Source: Jackrogersella multiformis (Eukaryota > Ascomycota > Sordariomycetes > Xylariales > Hypoxylaceae). Taken from it: a stretch of 64,000 nt of DNA. Positions 46,537 through 59,100 of this stretch are shown here, in pieces; position 1 is the first letter of the stretch; each line of letters opens with the position of its first letter. The position numbers were made by a program, and so were the translations under genes. The stretch is taken from NCBI GenBank assembly GCA_902806575.1, contig CADCXD010000018.1:3782001-3846000 (forward strand). Reading direction: 5' to 3'. Below the pieces are notes generated by a model. That model made no database searches, was not told where the DNA came from, and saw only the letters and a list, made by a program, of their open reading frames with translations.

Positions 46537-47511
46537 TGTGTAGATGTCGGTATGGAATAGAAGCTCTAAGGACGGAGCGTGTACATATGTGTATATTAAG
46601 CCCAAGACACGCATGATACCTTCACACCTACCTTTAGGTATTGCACCTCTAGGTATTACATTTACCTCTAGGTAATTCGTATTAGCCCGACAATAACAAA
46701 ATACTTGCATCCGTGGATACTGCAATCTACCTACCTGCCTATCTACCTAGGTAGTATCTTTTTACCTGGTAGTATCTTTTTACCTGGTAGCATCTGTTTG
46801 TCTGTACAATGCAAGGTTCCAAATATGGTTCTCAGGTAATTGTTCCAAACTTATATACTCCATTGCGTCGTAAAAGGCTATCACCAATAGGTAACCGATA
46901 AGCATACCTAGGTATTTATGGTTATTTAAGAGTACCTAATCAAAGCTGAAGTGGTACCTACATATACATATGGTAAGGATTTGTTGAGATGAAATTAGTA
47001 GGGAACCTTGGAAGTCTGTTCAATAAATAGTCTATTGTACCTAGGTAGTACTAGTATGATGACGACGATAAGGATAATGATGGTGATAACCCAAAAAAGG
47101 GGGGGGGGTACGTAGCCAAGCGCGGGGTCGAGGATTGATTGGGTTGGGCTTTTAGCTCTTTGGGGCATCCACGACCATTGGAATATCGAAGCTTCAGAAC
47201 CATAGAACCGTAGAACCATAGAACCACCTTAAGACTACAACCATACAGGACCATAAACAGCCTTGACCAGCGGCTTTGTATCCACCACAATCAACCTCTC
47301 TCACCGATACTTTTATTTTTTATTTTTTTCTATCGTCCTTCTAAAACGACCTTCCTCGTTTTGACCTGGAGTCAACAACTTCCTCCTAATTTGCTTTGGC
47401 GATTCCAACATTCCGACTCTTTGCTCGATACGCACGCTACTACTCATACACATATACATACACATACACATACATAATCTCGCAGAACTTGGGAGACCGA
47501 AACCGCACATC
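46537..47511. promoter_or_regulatory. Intergenic region between MRPL4 and GDI
   Basis: About 975 bp. Contains CCTAGG palindromes at about 46744, 46907 and 47039, a GGGGGGGGG run at about 47100-47108, and CATACA/ACATAT repeats at 47448-47475 in the GDI leader. Minus-strand frames at 46995-47290 look like chance. Confidence 0.45.
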
Positions 47512-49546
47512 ATGGATGAGATCGCTAAGGAATACGATGTCATCGTCTTGGGCACTGGTGAGTTTTTACCCTCTTCCTCTTGGGCCCCGCATTCCGACTT
47601 CTACCTATCTACTTGTTTACCTATTTACTTGTTTACCTATTTACCTACCTATTTACCTACCTACTACTACTATCTACTACTACTACCTACCATCTAGGGT
47701 TGAGAGGCTTCGCGATGTCTAATAACTTATTCGCATTCTAGGCTTGACCGAGTGTATTCTGTCTGGGTATGGATACGCATTACATCATAGCAGCAGCTTG
47801 GTGGTGGTATATATGTTCTAGAGACGCTGACAAGAGTTAAAGTGTTTTGAGTGTCAAGGGCAAGAAGGTGTTGCATATCGATCGCAATGATCACTACGGA
47901 GGGTACGTATACATATTATACTATCCGTTCCAGCTATTACTTCTAACTCTCCTAACTATTACTTCCAACTATGACTATATACTAACATGGTTGATATTAT
48001 AGAGAGGCGGCATCGGTGAACCTCGAGATGGTACTTATCTAACCCTTCCCTAATATCATCTCCGTCTATTAATATACCCGACCAACTAACACCGTCTTCC
48101 CTCCACCATAGCTGTTCAAGAAGTATGGCAACTTCACAAAAGGCGACGAGCCGTGGAAGAAGTACGGCCGGGCCAACGATTGGAATATCGACCTGGTCCC
48201 CAAGCTCCTCATGTCTTCCGGCGAGCTGACCAACATCCTCGTTTCCACCGACGTCACCCGCTATCTCGAGTTCAAGCAGGTTGCCGGCAGCTTCGTCCAG
48301 CAGAGCTCCGGCCCCAAGGCTACCGTGGCCAAGGTTCCCTCCGACGCCGCCGAGGCTCTGCGCTCCCCTCTGATGGGCATCTTCGAGAAGCGACGGATGA
48401 AGACCTTCATAGAATGGGTCGGTAGTTTCGAAGCGAACGACTCTGCTACACACAAGGGTGAGTAATAGGAGCTGAGAAACATTATACCACCGCAAACGGC
48501 TGACCGTACTCGTGACTGCTTAGGTATTGATATGACCACCTGCACAATGAAGGAGGTCTACGACAAATTCGGTCTTGAGGTCGGCACCCGAGACTTCGTT
48601 GGCCACGCTATGGCTCTTTACTTGAATGACAACTACCTTGATGAAGCTGGCAAGGCCCCCGAGACTATCGAGCGTATTAGGATGTACGGCAACTCGGTAG
48701 CGAGGTACGGCAAGTCGCCTTACATCTACCCCCTGTACGGCCTCGGCGAGCTACCCCAGGGATTTGCGCGTCTGTCTGCTATCTATGGTGGCACCTACAT
48801 GCTCAACACCTCGGTCGACGAGATCCTATACGAGGGCGGCAAGGCAACAGGTATCAAGGCCACCATGACCGGCATCGACCCCGAGATGAAGTTCGAGACC
48901 AAGGCCAAGATGATCCTAGGTGACCCTTCATACTTCCCCCAGAAGGTCAAGATTGTCGGCCACGTCCTGAAGGCCATCTGCGTCCTGAAGCACCCGCTGG
49001 CCGGCACTAATGAGTGCGACTCGTGCCAATTGATCATCCCGCAGTCTCAGGTCGGCCGCCAGAACGGTAAGTCGAGACATTTGGAACCCCGTTTGTAGGA
49101 AATCCCTAGTGGCTAAACCAATTCAGATATATACGTCGCTTGTGTCTCGTCGGCGCACAACGTGTGCCCCAAGGGCTACTACATCGCCATCGTCTCCACC
49201 ATTGCCGAGACAACTGCCAACCACCACCTAGAGCTGCAACCTGGTCTAGAGCGACTCGGTGAGATCGAGGAGCAATTTATGGTAAGTCACGTCCAACATC
49301 CTCTCGTTTCTAATACAATCCCTTTGAAGGTATATGTGCTCACTCTCCTTAAAGGGCCCGCCCATCCCGCTCTACGAGCCTCTCGAGGACGGCACCAAGG
49401 ACAACATCTTCATTTCCAAGAGCTACGACGCCACGTCACACTTCGAGACGACCACCGACGACGTCAGGGACATCTACGCGCGCGCCGCCGGAGAGGAGCT
49501 GAAGGTCGAGGGTCTCAGAGAGGGCCTCCAGGTCGCCGAGGAGTAG
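47512..49546 (+). CDS. gdi1: Rab GDP-dissociation inhibitor
   Basis: Eight exons, 47512-47557, 47742-47766, 47843-47902, 48003-48030, 48112-48457, 48524-49066, 49127-49281 and 49355-49546, give 464 residues. All introns are GT-AG and every phase was checked. Spliced, the N-terminus is YDVIVLGTGLTECILSG (the FAD-like fold of the GDI/REP family) followed by HIDRNDHYGGEAASV. Later signatures include the Rab-binding platform region, YIYPLYGLGELPQGFARLSA and YGGTYMLNTSVDEI. The length is normal for fungal GDI. The protein extracts prenylated, GDP-bound Rab GTPases from membranes and recycles them in the cytosol. The first four exons are tiny (46, 25, 60, 28 nt), so frame-based searches would miss residues 1-53. 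Codon use is C/G-ending, as for a highly expressed gene. Confidence 0.97.
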
Positions 49547-52500
49547 GTTAGCGTACTTACCTAGGCAACCGGGGCGGGGCGGGGGGTATCGTGGTAGCTT
49601 CGACAATAGGAGAAGGACACAAGTTCGTACGTGTTGTATCCAGAGTTTTAGTAGCAGTCAGTCAGCCAGTCGATCAGCGATCGAACACAACCGAACCGAA
49701 CAGAAACAGACTAGTCAGTTGGAGATTTTTTATATAGGCGCGCGAGGGCCGCACGGCATGGCACAGTACAGTACAGTATAGTACAGTACGTACCCGTGAC
49801 TAGTGTAGTGCAGTGTAGTGTAGTGCAGCTCGTCTCTTCGTGGGTGCTGGTGGCGGTTTGGCTTGTTGGTAGGTAGTTGATAGATGTGCGACTTCGTAAG
49901 TCTCCTTTCGCCATAATATGGGTTTTTAATCGCCTTTTGCTGGGGACTTGTGGTTATGTGTTTATGTATGTGTGTGTGTGCGTGTGTGGAGAAACTTGAG
50001 TGTGTAGGTGTTTAGGTATGGGTGTACGTGAATAGGTAGTGTAGTGTAGGAATGTAGATCGAGTGAGCTACTAATTAGCCATTATATGGCCTATCCGTGG
50101 TGAAGTTGTATAGCGCGTTATGGCGATGGACCCTGGGTAGAGAGTAGAGCAGAGAGTTGGGGAGTGGAAGGTAAGGGGTAGGGGTTACGGACTTGTAGCC
50201 CGGGCGTTGTTGCTTGAAATGGCGTTAACATAGGTATCTGTATCTATCTAGGTATTTTAGACTCATCTAAGCGGTGGAAAGTAAGTTATGTTAGGTTGGG
50301 TTGGGCTGGGTTGCGACTAGATGTCGATATATAGTTATTGACACATTTTTTTTACATGCTTCTTTTTTACCTATATTTTTTAACTACTTGCCTAGCCACC
50401 GAGCACTTACTTACTTGCTAGGGTGTTGTCTCCTGGAGTAGGTCGGATGTTGGATCTTAGGAGGGTGTCCGGCCGGCCTCCCCTTAATTATCTCCCTTCT
50501 TCCGTGGTTGTGGCGGTTGGGTTGAAGAATAGGGGAGGGCTTGGTTCTTTGGTTCCCTAGTTTTCTTGAGTTGCGCGTTCGGGGTATCTAAGGTGTCTTA
50601 AAGCTGGTAGATGAAATGTCTATGTGGTAGTAACGGGTAGGTGAGCGACTGGCTATGTGAGCTGGTGAGAAGGTAGGAAATACGTAGTGGAGATCCCCTC
50701 CAGTCGTCTTTCGTTTGCCTTCTCCTTTGTGTTGGCAGCATATACGTATTCATTTATCTGACTCCTTAGTCTGATGCCCGTGTTTCGATGTTTTTGTCTG
50801 TCTACCTAGGTAAGTTGGGCTTAATTATGGATTGTCGTGCTTGTGTCTATCCTTCATGTCGATATTTCAGGACTGTTACTTCAGGAGTAGCATGCCGAGG
50901 GGAAGAAAAAAGAGGAAGTTTGGGCTCGGAAAGGATATCAAGGGATATTTCTATAGAAATGAAGTGCTCGTAGCTTACTCTCTAAGGTACATGTTCTCCT
51001 TGAACAATGAGATAGGTATATAGCTAAGAGATCATAAGCTAATTTAATCACTTCTGTAGGCAAAGGCTTAGATGGTTTGTATGCAATTGAGTTCTAGTGA
51101 AATGCTAATAGGTCCTTTGACTATGCTGGGAATCATGTTGTATACAATAACAGATCAGTGGCCATTGATGACAGTCACTTGATTGCTAACACGAAGTCTT
51201 CTCAAAAATTTAAGGGGCCCGAATCATGCTAGCCCAGCTATTATCTTCTGCGAGCTATGTTCACTTTCCAAATGCACAGAGTTATTTCTTGTGTGTCTTT
51301 CCAAGTTAGAGATGTAATTGTTCAACCTACTCCTATTCCCATATGTAACCCTTATACCTCCGAACATCCATCTTCAGGCCCATCTAAAAGGGGGCAGGTA
51401 TTATCATCTATTTCGAGATGATATATGCTGAGTAGGACTACACAGTCCTTTCTAGGGTCACCCAGAAGTTATGGGGGAACGGATAGAAGAGAAGTAGACA
51501 AAACGGAGAATACTTATAAAAAAGCATATCTCCTTAGCATAATACGACATATTTTTTTATCAGGTAAGCTTCATCATGTATGAGGGTTGATTATGTGCTA
51601 CGTTACTTCACATACCTATGTTTTTTGTGCAGTATACGTATTATGTCCGTTTACTCTGAGACTTATAATAAAGGGGTTCTTTCCTCATAGTTACCATGTG
51701 CTGTTTTACACCAGTCTTCTATAATAATCCAAAGAATTCTGTCAGGGTAGAGTGCGGTTACACACTAAAGTGAATTCGAAAGGGCTTGCCAGACTTCTGA
51801 CATTTAAACCATTTGCTACGGCATTTATTGTTATCTCTTTGAAGTGCTAGGTAGTAAGTATATCAAAGTATATATCACTCAATACAACGACAATAAATTA
51901 CACTATAAGGGCTAGGCTCGTCCGACTTATGTGTATTATGATATAAAGTGCTTCGGGTGCTTCGAGTGTGGTAACTTAATTATGTATAAGTAGGCAGCAG
52001 TCATAAAGTACTTCTAATCCCTATCTTTGGCTCCCAATGAATTGTCAATATCCTGCTAAACTCTTCTAGTGTGGCTTCATATATCACCTACTCGAGATGT
52101 AATGTAGTTTTTTATTTTTATGTTCTAGTATTACTTGTTACCTTAATAAGAGAATAAAAATTAATACGAGTGGAAAAATCCACTTAGGTATAAGTCTTCT
52201 GGGCATCATGGAAGCCATCTTGAACACTCTTGATCTACATTTGTAGAAATACGTAAAGTATCATTGTGATAGACTATGTGTTAAATATTATTCCTTAGTT
52301 GGAATGAGGTCAGTAATGCCATTCCAGAGCTGACCAACACTATACAGCAGAGTCAGTGTAGATAAAGGATACTTGCGAGGATAAATAGCACTTTATCAAG
52401 AACAAGCCTATTGACGTACGACCAACTTGACGAGGATCCTGTTTGAAGGTCCCCATTACTGTGCTTAAGTATGCCCATTTACTACGTTGATGATCCAAAG

Positions 52501-53000
52501 CACTTCATAGAATTCCCCCCTCCCCCGCCAGCATAACACTCAAGTAGTGACTGTTACAAGTTCGTTATCACTTCTCCATATCCTTCCCATCGTAGCCCGG
52601 CCCAACCAACCCTATCTAATTTAAAGACCCTCTGTCGGTAATAATATCCCCTTATTGTTTCAGAGGTGATTGAGCTATATCCAAGACAAGTGATCCGTAC
52701 TCAAGAACATTGCTACAGCTTGAGCAACTAACTTTCGACAAATGTATCATGTCCAACTTCATGAATCACATACATAGCTCATTCCCTTGCGCCCTCTTAA
52801 CAACATGTACGCCTCATGAACACGAGCTGGCAGTGGGCACAAGGGAGTAAACCGTTGGAGTACCGCTCGCAATCTCTAACCTACCTAGGTAGGTTAGAGA
52901 ATCCCCTTCGCGAATATCGACGCGGTGGACATATCTAAATAGATCATAAAGACAGACAGACCAATAGGTATCCAGGTACGTGATACGCCTCCCCTATTGG
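49547..53000. other. GDI 3' flank and gene-poor AT-rich tract
   Basis: About 3.5 kb with no supported gene. Near the gene there are GTACAGTACAGTATAG-type repeats (about 49762-49780), GTGTAGTGCA repeats (49800-49830) and TG-rich DNA at 49950-49990. From about 50800 to 52500 the sequence is AT-rich and crowded with stops but has short coding-like stretches, for instance around 51061-51200 and a Cys-rich segment near 51940-51985. This might be decayed transposon DNA. A 28-bp perfect palindrome sits at 52873-52900. Confidence 0.35.
52873..52900. repeat. 28-bp perfect palindrome around CCTAGG
   Basis: The left half TCTCTAACCTACCT is the exact reverse complement of the right half AGGTAGGTTAGAGA, with no spacer. 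It is the longest perfect member of the CCTAGG palindrome family I found. Confidence 0.95.
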
Positions 53001-55400
53001 CCATCACCACCAACACCCGTAGTCTTCGATGCAACCCGAACCTCGCACCATGTCAGCTCAGACTAACTAACCACCTAAGTGACTAGCCCAACAGCCAGGC
53101 CCTAATTTAACATTCTGTTCCATTCTCGAGGCTTATGCTAGCGCGATCTCGAAATAGCACACTGTACACTGTACGCCCCCCAAGCACATACTCTGCTCTC
53201 CGCACGGCACACCTAACCGTTACAGTTTTCTTTCCGTCGCGGCTTGCAGAAAATTGTGAAATCCCCCTTACCCAGACGCGTGGCAGCGCTTGGCATAGCC
53301 GGCAGTAAGCAGGCTAAATTAGCAGCTCGATTGGAGTTATCGACATGCCTCTTGCGTGCAAGCCTGCGACTCGAACCCAACCCCGGGCCGCGAACAGCGC
53401 CGTAGAGCTGGTCGCGGCCCCGTAAGCGCCAGGTATTGATATCCCGCGAGGTAATACCTAGTGTACCTTGCCGTCTTTGCGGGCGGATGACTAAGACCAG
53501 TCGATAGATAGATAGACAGACAGACACACACGGCTTCATAGATACATAGCAACTGCCGCTCGAGCTGAGGCCTAGTCCGAGCGGTCTTACGTTGGACGCA
53601 CGTGGCGCGGAGAGACGACGCACAACCCGTATAGGGCTGACAGGCGGCAGGCATTCTAAGCAGCATCCAGGAGCGTGTTTCCGATCTTCCCGCGGCGAGT
53701 CGGCGTGTACAGTACACTAACCTAGGTACGTTCGTTCGTCGTGGGTCGTGGTATGTATGTATATGCGCGACAGCGGGTTGCGGCGGGGCGAACGGGGAAG
53801 CCACTGCCCCGGCGTGGACATGGTTCGAGCCTAGGCATCAACATTGAGGATATCGCGATTGGGTCGCGGATATAGAGGTACCTACACTAGCTAGCCCTGT
53901 GCCCGCCGGGTAGCTGCTATACATAGTGTAGTACTAGGAAACTGAACTGCTATTGTAAGGAGGTCGTTAACCTAGGTAGTACATGATGTAGTAGGCGTAT
54001 AGATCCATCGCTGGTATCGTCGCCCTGGTCGCGTAAGCAAGCTAACCGAGCGCGGCTCCGAAGAGGATCGGCCCTGGTCCAAAGCCTGCAAGGTACAAAC
54101 CACGCTCGCTGGCTCGATATGTACAGAGCTCCATAGAGGAAATGTAAGCACGAAAGCGGTTGAGCAACGGAGGTTCCCTATCTATTGTTGTAATAACTAA
54201 TTAGATAGGCCGCAGGCGTCATCGTCGTGGGTGGGGGGAAGCGAGGACGGTCATCGTGAAGACGTACATAGTAAGAGGGAAGAGGGAAACCGTGCCACCC
54301 AACAGTCGTAGCAGATACATACACTGGCATGATGATGGTAAAATGGGTCTCCGCTTTGCCTGGACGGCCCCGTTATTAGTTTCTAGACCAACATCGGGAG
54401 GCTCGCCTTGGTATTCTTAGAACCGTACAGTGCTAAACGCGTGGTCCTTTTGCACTCTGTCCACCTACATAGTTTGGTTCCTCATGTAGGAGGCATAGAG
54501 ATAGGTGCCATACTAGGAAGATAGACAGATAGATAGATAGACAAAAAGAAACAAAGAAAGAGAGAGCTGGAGCTACCCACCCCGAATCATACAAAACAAG
54601 CGCGGCACAGGCATGGGTGATTGGTTAGATGAATGGATTCTCGACAGGGGGTGTGTCGTCGACAAGAAAATTACATAACGAACGACATGACTACAATACT
54701 ACAATACTACGGCCGAGAGGGAAAATAAGATGACAGCAACGTCGACTTAACCTGGAACTCACAAGTACAGCATTGTATCTAGCGATGATGATGTTGTTTC
54801 GATTCCTCGCCTTGCCGATTCCTGCCGTGTATAGAAAGAAGAATCCAAATATAGAACAAGCTGGATGCGGGTATCATTTCTAGTGGCAACGCTGAGGCAG
54901 TGCTACCCCGGCTCTGGGTCCATGGGGGGCACGCAGTGCTTGAGAGGGGGTCAACGACTCGAACTCTACATGCCTAGCACCAGCCATACACGTTTTCTTA
55001 TTCGCCGTATGCGGTAAAGGAAGCCCCGAAACAATTTTATTTCCATCGTTGGAACGTTCTTGTCCTCTTCCGCGACGAATGGTGGAACCCCTGCCTTGGG
55101 CTGCCGCGATCATCGTTCATAGCGCTGCGGTAAGCGTTCATATCGCATGCCACTCGAGCGATGACGGGGACCCGGGGAGGCGTGTGGTTTTTCGGCAAGG
55201 TTGCCTTCTGCAAGAGGTAGGTTGTTATGTACATACCTACCTACCTACCTAGGTACCTACATACGTACGGACACGCCACCCACCCTCACGATGTCCGGCG
55301 AGGGAGTATGTAGGTAGGTAGGCATGTAAGTATGTATGTATGTCTATCTGTATGTGCTACAAGGCGAGGGTTGTGGTTGTTCATGCGAGTGCTTCTGTAT
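53001..55400. other. GC-richer gene-free tract with tetranucleotide repeats
   Basis: About 2.4 kb, more GC-rich than its flanks. GATA/GACA repeats occur at 53504-53526 and 54520-54541, and AGGTA/TGTA repeats at 55230-55350. Frames at 53213-53623, 53337-53804 and 54880-55113 have no recognisable domain and overlap each other, so I do not call genes. Confidence 0.35.
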
Positions 55401-58400
55401 CTACTAGATTGAAACGACCCCGGCGAAAATCTCGAGCTGTCATCCACGTTTCAAGTTTCAAGCAAGAGATCTCGACGGGGGGATCAATATGATGTACAGG
55501 GTTTCCATTTTAAGTTCTGATGAGTCGACGGGCGCCCGGCCACGAGGTATGAGCAGCCGGCTTGCGCGAGTACGACGTACGTCTCGATAGAACCAAGTCC
55601 GATGGGAGACGGTTTCTCCGCGAAACAAGGACCTCATTGGCTCCCCGGGAGGAGGGCGTAATGTTTTATGTCTGTTTACGGGAGTATTATGCGCGTTTGT
55701 GTGGTGTGTGATGTGTGGCTTTCTTTCATGATCTGACTGTCCTTGTTTATAGTCACACCTCGCGATACTATACTTACGGCTGATACATCATTAGGACCTA
55801 GCCAGGGGGCGTCGTCTGAGTAGCCATTGGACCCAAGAATGATGAATATGAGGCTCGTGTCAACATAGTCATAAAAACTTCATGATCGAGCTCATGGATA
55901 CAATGGTAAGCGTAGTATTTCGCTCCCGAATAGGTCAAATTCCGCTTGATTTATTTAGTACCTATGATCGGAGTTGCAGGACCCATGACTGAGATCGTGG
56001 CAACTCGAACAAGTTCTATAGACGCAAACCGATGTTGAGGAACGGTTGATGATTTCTACACCTTGAGAGTATCTGTAGGCCTAGCAAAGCATAAGAAATA
56101 GCGGCACAGCAACTCTGAACCGTTGTGGGTTGTGTGCGATGACGCTGGGCGGGAGGGGGCATCGGCAGTTTGATGAGATGAACTCCAGTCTGACTGGTGG
56201 ATAACTTGTATTCTATCTACGCAAGCGGCACGCTAAATCTGTGCTTGGTTAAATAGCCAGAGATTGGATGTCCTTCTGGACCGCTTGTTGCACATCACCA
56301 GAGCTTTGGAGTCATCTGACGGTCAGTATAGGAGTAGCCAGTCGTTAGCATAATTCCCGGTGTGCGTTGTTTACGAAACATCACTCCACGCAAACACATG
56401 CTGAATAATATCGTAGACCTTATGTGCTTCATCATTGGTGTCTCACCTCGTTTTATGTTCCCCTTTTCCGTGATTCCCATGTACGAAGCTGACGACAAGG
56501 ATATATGCTCTTGAGGGTCGAGGAGCTCGCTCGTTTGTCAAGCCCATAGTATTTTGATGCTTCATTTTACTCATCATGACGGTCTTTTGAAGGTATGCAG
56601 AAGCTAGGTTGTTGATTCTCCTTACCCCATGGGCTGATGGCGGCAAGTAGTTGTCGAAAAGGAGGATTGGCAGATGTCGGCCGAGACGTTCAGAATCTGC
56701 CTAACGGAGTGAACAGAAGTTATAGGCAGACTTATCCGAACAGTAGTTACAAGTCTAGCATATTTATGAGCTGTCATAAGGCCTCCTAATGTAATCACTT
56801 GCTTCGTCAGGTTGGGATAGATATATTTGTCACCATCCACGCCCATCTCATAGCGGCCTTCCATTGGCTGGATGATAGTAACGGATCCTAGGACGTAGGC
56901 AAGCATGCCATAAAGATAGGGGGGAGTCATAAGGCACATGAATCCATGTAGTTGGCCGGGGCAATATATGGTTGGTGGCCTTGTTGATGTTTCTATCAAA
57001 GGGCGGTTAGCATCATTCAAAGCGGAGAAGCTCGATTTAGGGGGGACATAGCAATTTCTAGGCCATTCAAAGAAGCCAACAAATAAGCAGTGTTGAAGCC
57101 TCCAATCCGTTCTACTAAGTGAAGTTCGTTGCCGCCAAGGGAACTTGATGTGTGCGGTCTAACTTCACCTCGCCACTCGGGTTACCTGTTATAGTACCAG
57201 CGCCGTAGGAATGATTGCCGGTTCATTTCCTTAGATGAGCTACTGCATCTTGTACTGATAGTATATCATTTACGCCGCAAAACATAAGATGTCAGATGTA
57301 GTACCAGTAACTCATATCTGAAGGCTGATCTACTTAACCGCCCATGCGGGAAGAGGGCTCAGCTGAAGGTGGCCGCGGAGATCATGGCCGTGGCGGCAGC
57401 GGCTCCACTTGACGAATATTCTTCGAAGCCTAAGCATCTATCATTGGATCGAGTTTGATCAATTCAGGCCGTGGACAACCATTGGGGACCCTTCCCCTGT
57501 AAAAGACTCCAAAGCTTAAGCTTAAGGTCTTGCGAGATCACGTCCGACCCTGGCTAAATTGCTCTACCGGTGGTGACCAACCCTCTAGAAGACGCACTCA
57601 AGCAGAATCCTTTTACTTAATCATAACCTTTAGGATTGCGTATATCTTATCATCTTGCAATTTCGACGCGCCAACCTAAACCATGTTACCTGGATGTCTG
57701 GAAAGGGCTAACTAGCTGAATACCTACCTAGCTTAGGTAGGTAGGTAAGGTGTTGAATGATTTATGAGAATATTGTAACGCTCTTGACGATCAGGCACTC
57801 TATCGGGGATGAATTACCTAATGCCCTCCCTCGTCGTTCAGAACTCAGACTCCAAATCTTCTATGGTCATGAACTAGGTAGGCTATGATAATAGTATAGG
57901 TAGGCATATGAGTTGGGGGTTTGTTAAGAGTAGAGATTGTACAGATTGGGAATCTCATCGTTTATCTTCGCGGCGACGAGACCTAGTACGCTTTCAAGTA
58001 CCATGGTCTTATAAGACAGGCCATATTTATCTCCTTTGGGTACTTTATCTTATTACGACAGGCCCACAGAGACTGGCCAGGGACTAACCAGGGGTATATC
58101 ATAGATCGACACCACCCGCTGGCTTGACCAGCTACGAGCCTGGGGTAGCGGTAAGTACCTACCGACAATGCAGAGGGACTGGCCAAATCAAGTAAGTATT
58201 TTCGCGAGGCGAAGGCGAAGCGAAGGTGTGGACCTCGGTGCTTCGGTCAGGTTGGGTAGCCTTTGTTTATCTTCTTACCTTAGGTAGACGGCGTGTACGG
58301 CAAAGCAGTAATTACCTAGGCTACATAGGTAGGTAGTTGGCGATATGTTTCTTGGCCGGGTCGGTGAATTGACGAGCTTGTGGGGCATCTCCGGCTGCGT

Positions 58401-59100
58401 CTGTGAGTGCTCAAAGCTCGGCCTGTCTACTTCGTGCTGGCTGCGAAAAGCTGGTTTGGGAGCAATAAAGTAAGCTGCTGGGGTTGTACAATACGCGTTG
58501 CCTGGATCAATAGCACACGGGTAGGAATTGCAACGGAAAGTTGCCGGACGCTCGCACGCTTCTCTTCAGAGTCCTAGAGGTCACCCTTTTTCTATGAGTG
58601 ATGTCAATGTGTCCAGATGTGACACTCTTCAATTCAAGTTACCCGTCGTACTCGGTCGGGCTCGGTCACATTCGATCATCAATCATGATAGCTCTCGTCA
58701 CCAAGTAAGAACTTGTGCGGTCAACTGCTTAGCACTACATAGTAATATGGGACATCGTTGATTGTCGAAGAGAATTATGGGGCATGACCTATGTTTAGCA
58801 GAGCGGTCCTAACCTGCCGTTTCTTCTCGGGCTCGAGGCCGTTGGATGTACCCCGTACTACGTATTTAGTTGCAGGGCTGAGTTGAGACAGTACTGCTTG
58901 TTGTTGATCCCGAGGTTTACGCCATGTATTACAGTTCGTTGTGAACAGTTTGCCGGCCGAGTGTACGGTATTCATACTTACGCCATATGCACAGTGTGCG
59001 ACCAGAAAGGACTATCTCGCCAAGCTGAACGTACACTAACTAATTCGCCCTCGGCGGGTTGATGGAAAAATATTCCGATATATGTAGAATTAGAATGGAT
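55401..59100. other. Gene-poor tract with degenerate open frames
   Basis: About 3.7 kb with no supported gene. A minus-strand stretch at about 56295-57020 shows three neighbouring open frames in different phases, which could be a decayed gene or chance. A 10-bp inverted pair with a 3-nt loop lies at 57721-57743. CCTAGG or GGTAGGT tracts occur at about 57720-57750 and 58312-58336. Confidence 0.35.
57721..57743. repeat. Short hairpin: TACCTACCTA and its complement
   Basis: Arms 57721-57730 and 57734-57743 are exact reverse complements with a 3-base loop; a member of the ACCTACCT/AGGTAGGT family without the central CCTAGG. Confidence 0.85.

Noticed and set aside
53213..53804. Two overlapping minus-strand frames of 136 and 155 codons
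   Set aside because: They lie in a GC-richer stretch where long frames arise by chance, overlap each other in different frames, and run through GATA/GACA repeats.
56295..57020. Possible decayed enzyme gene on the minus strand
   Set aside because: Three adjacent frames look protein-like at first glance, but I could not match any segment to a family, so no pseudogene is called.
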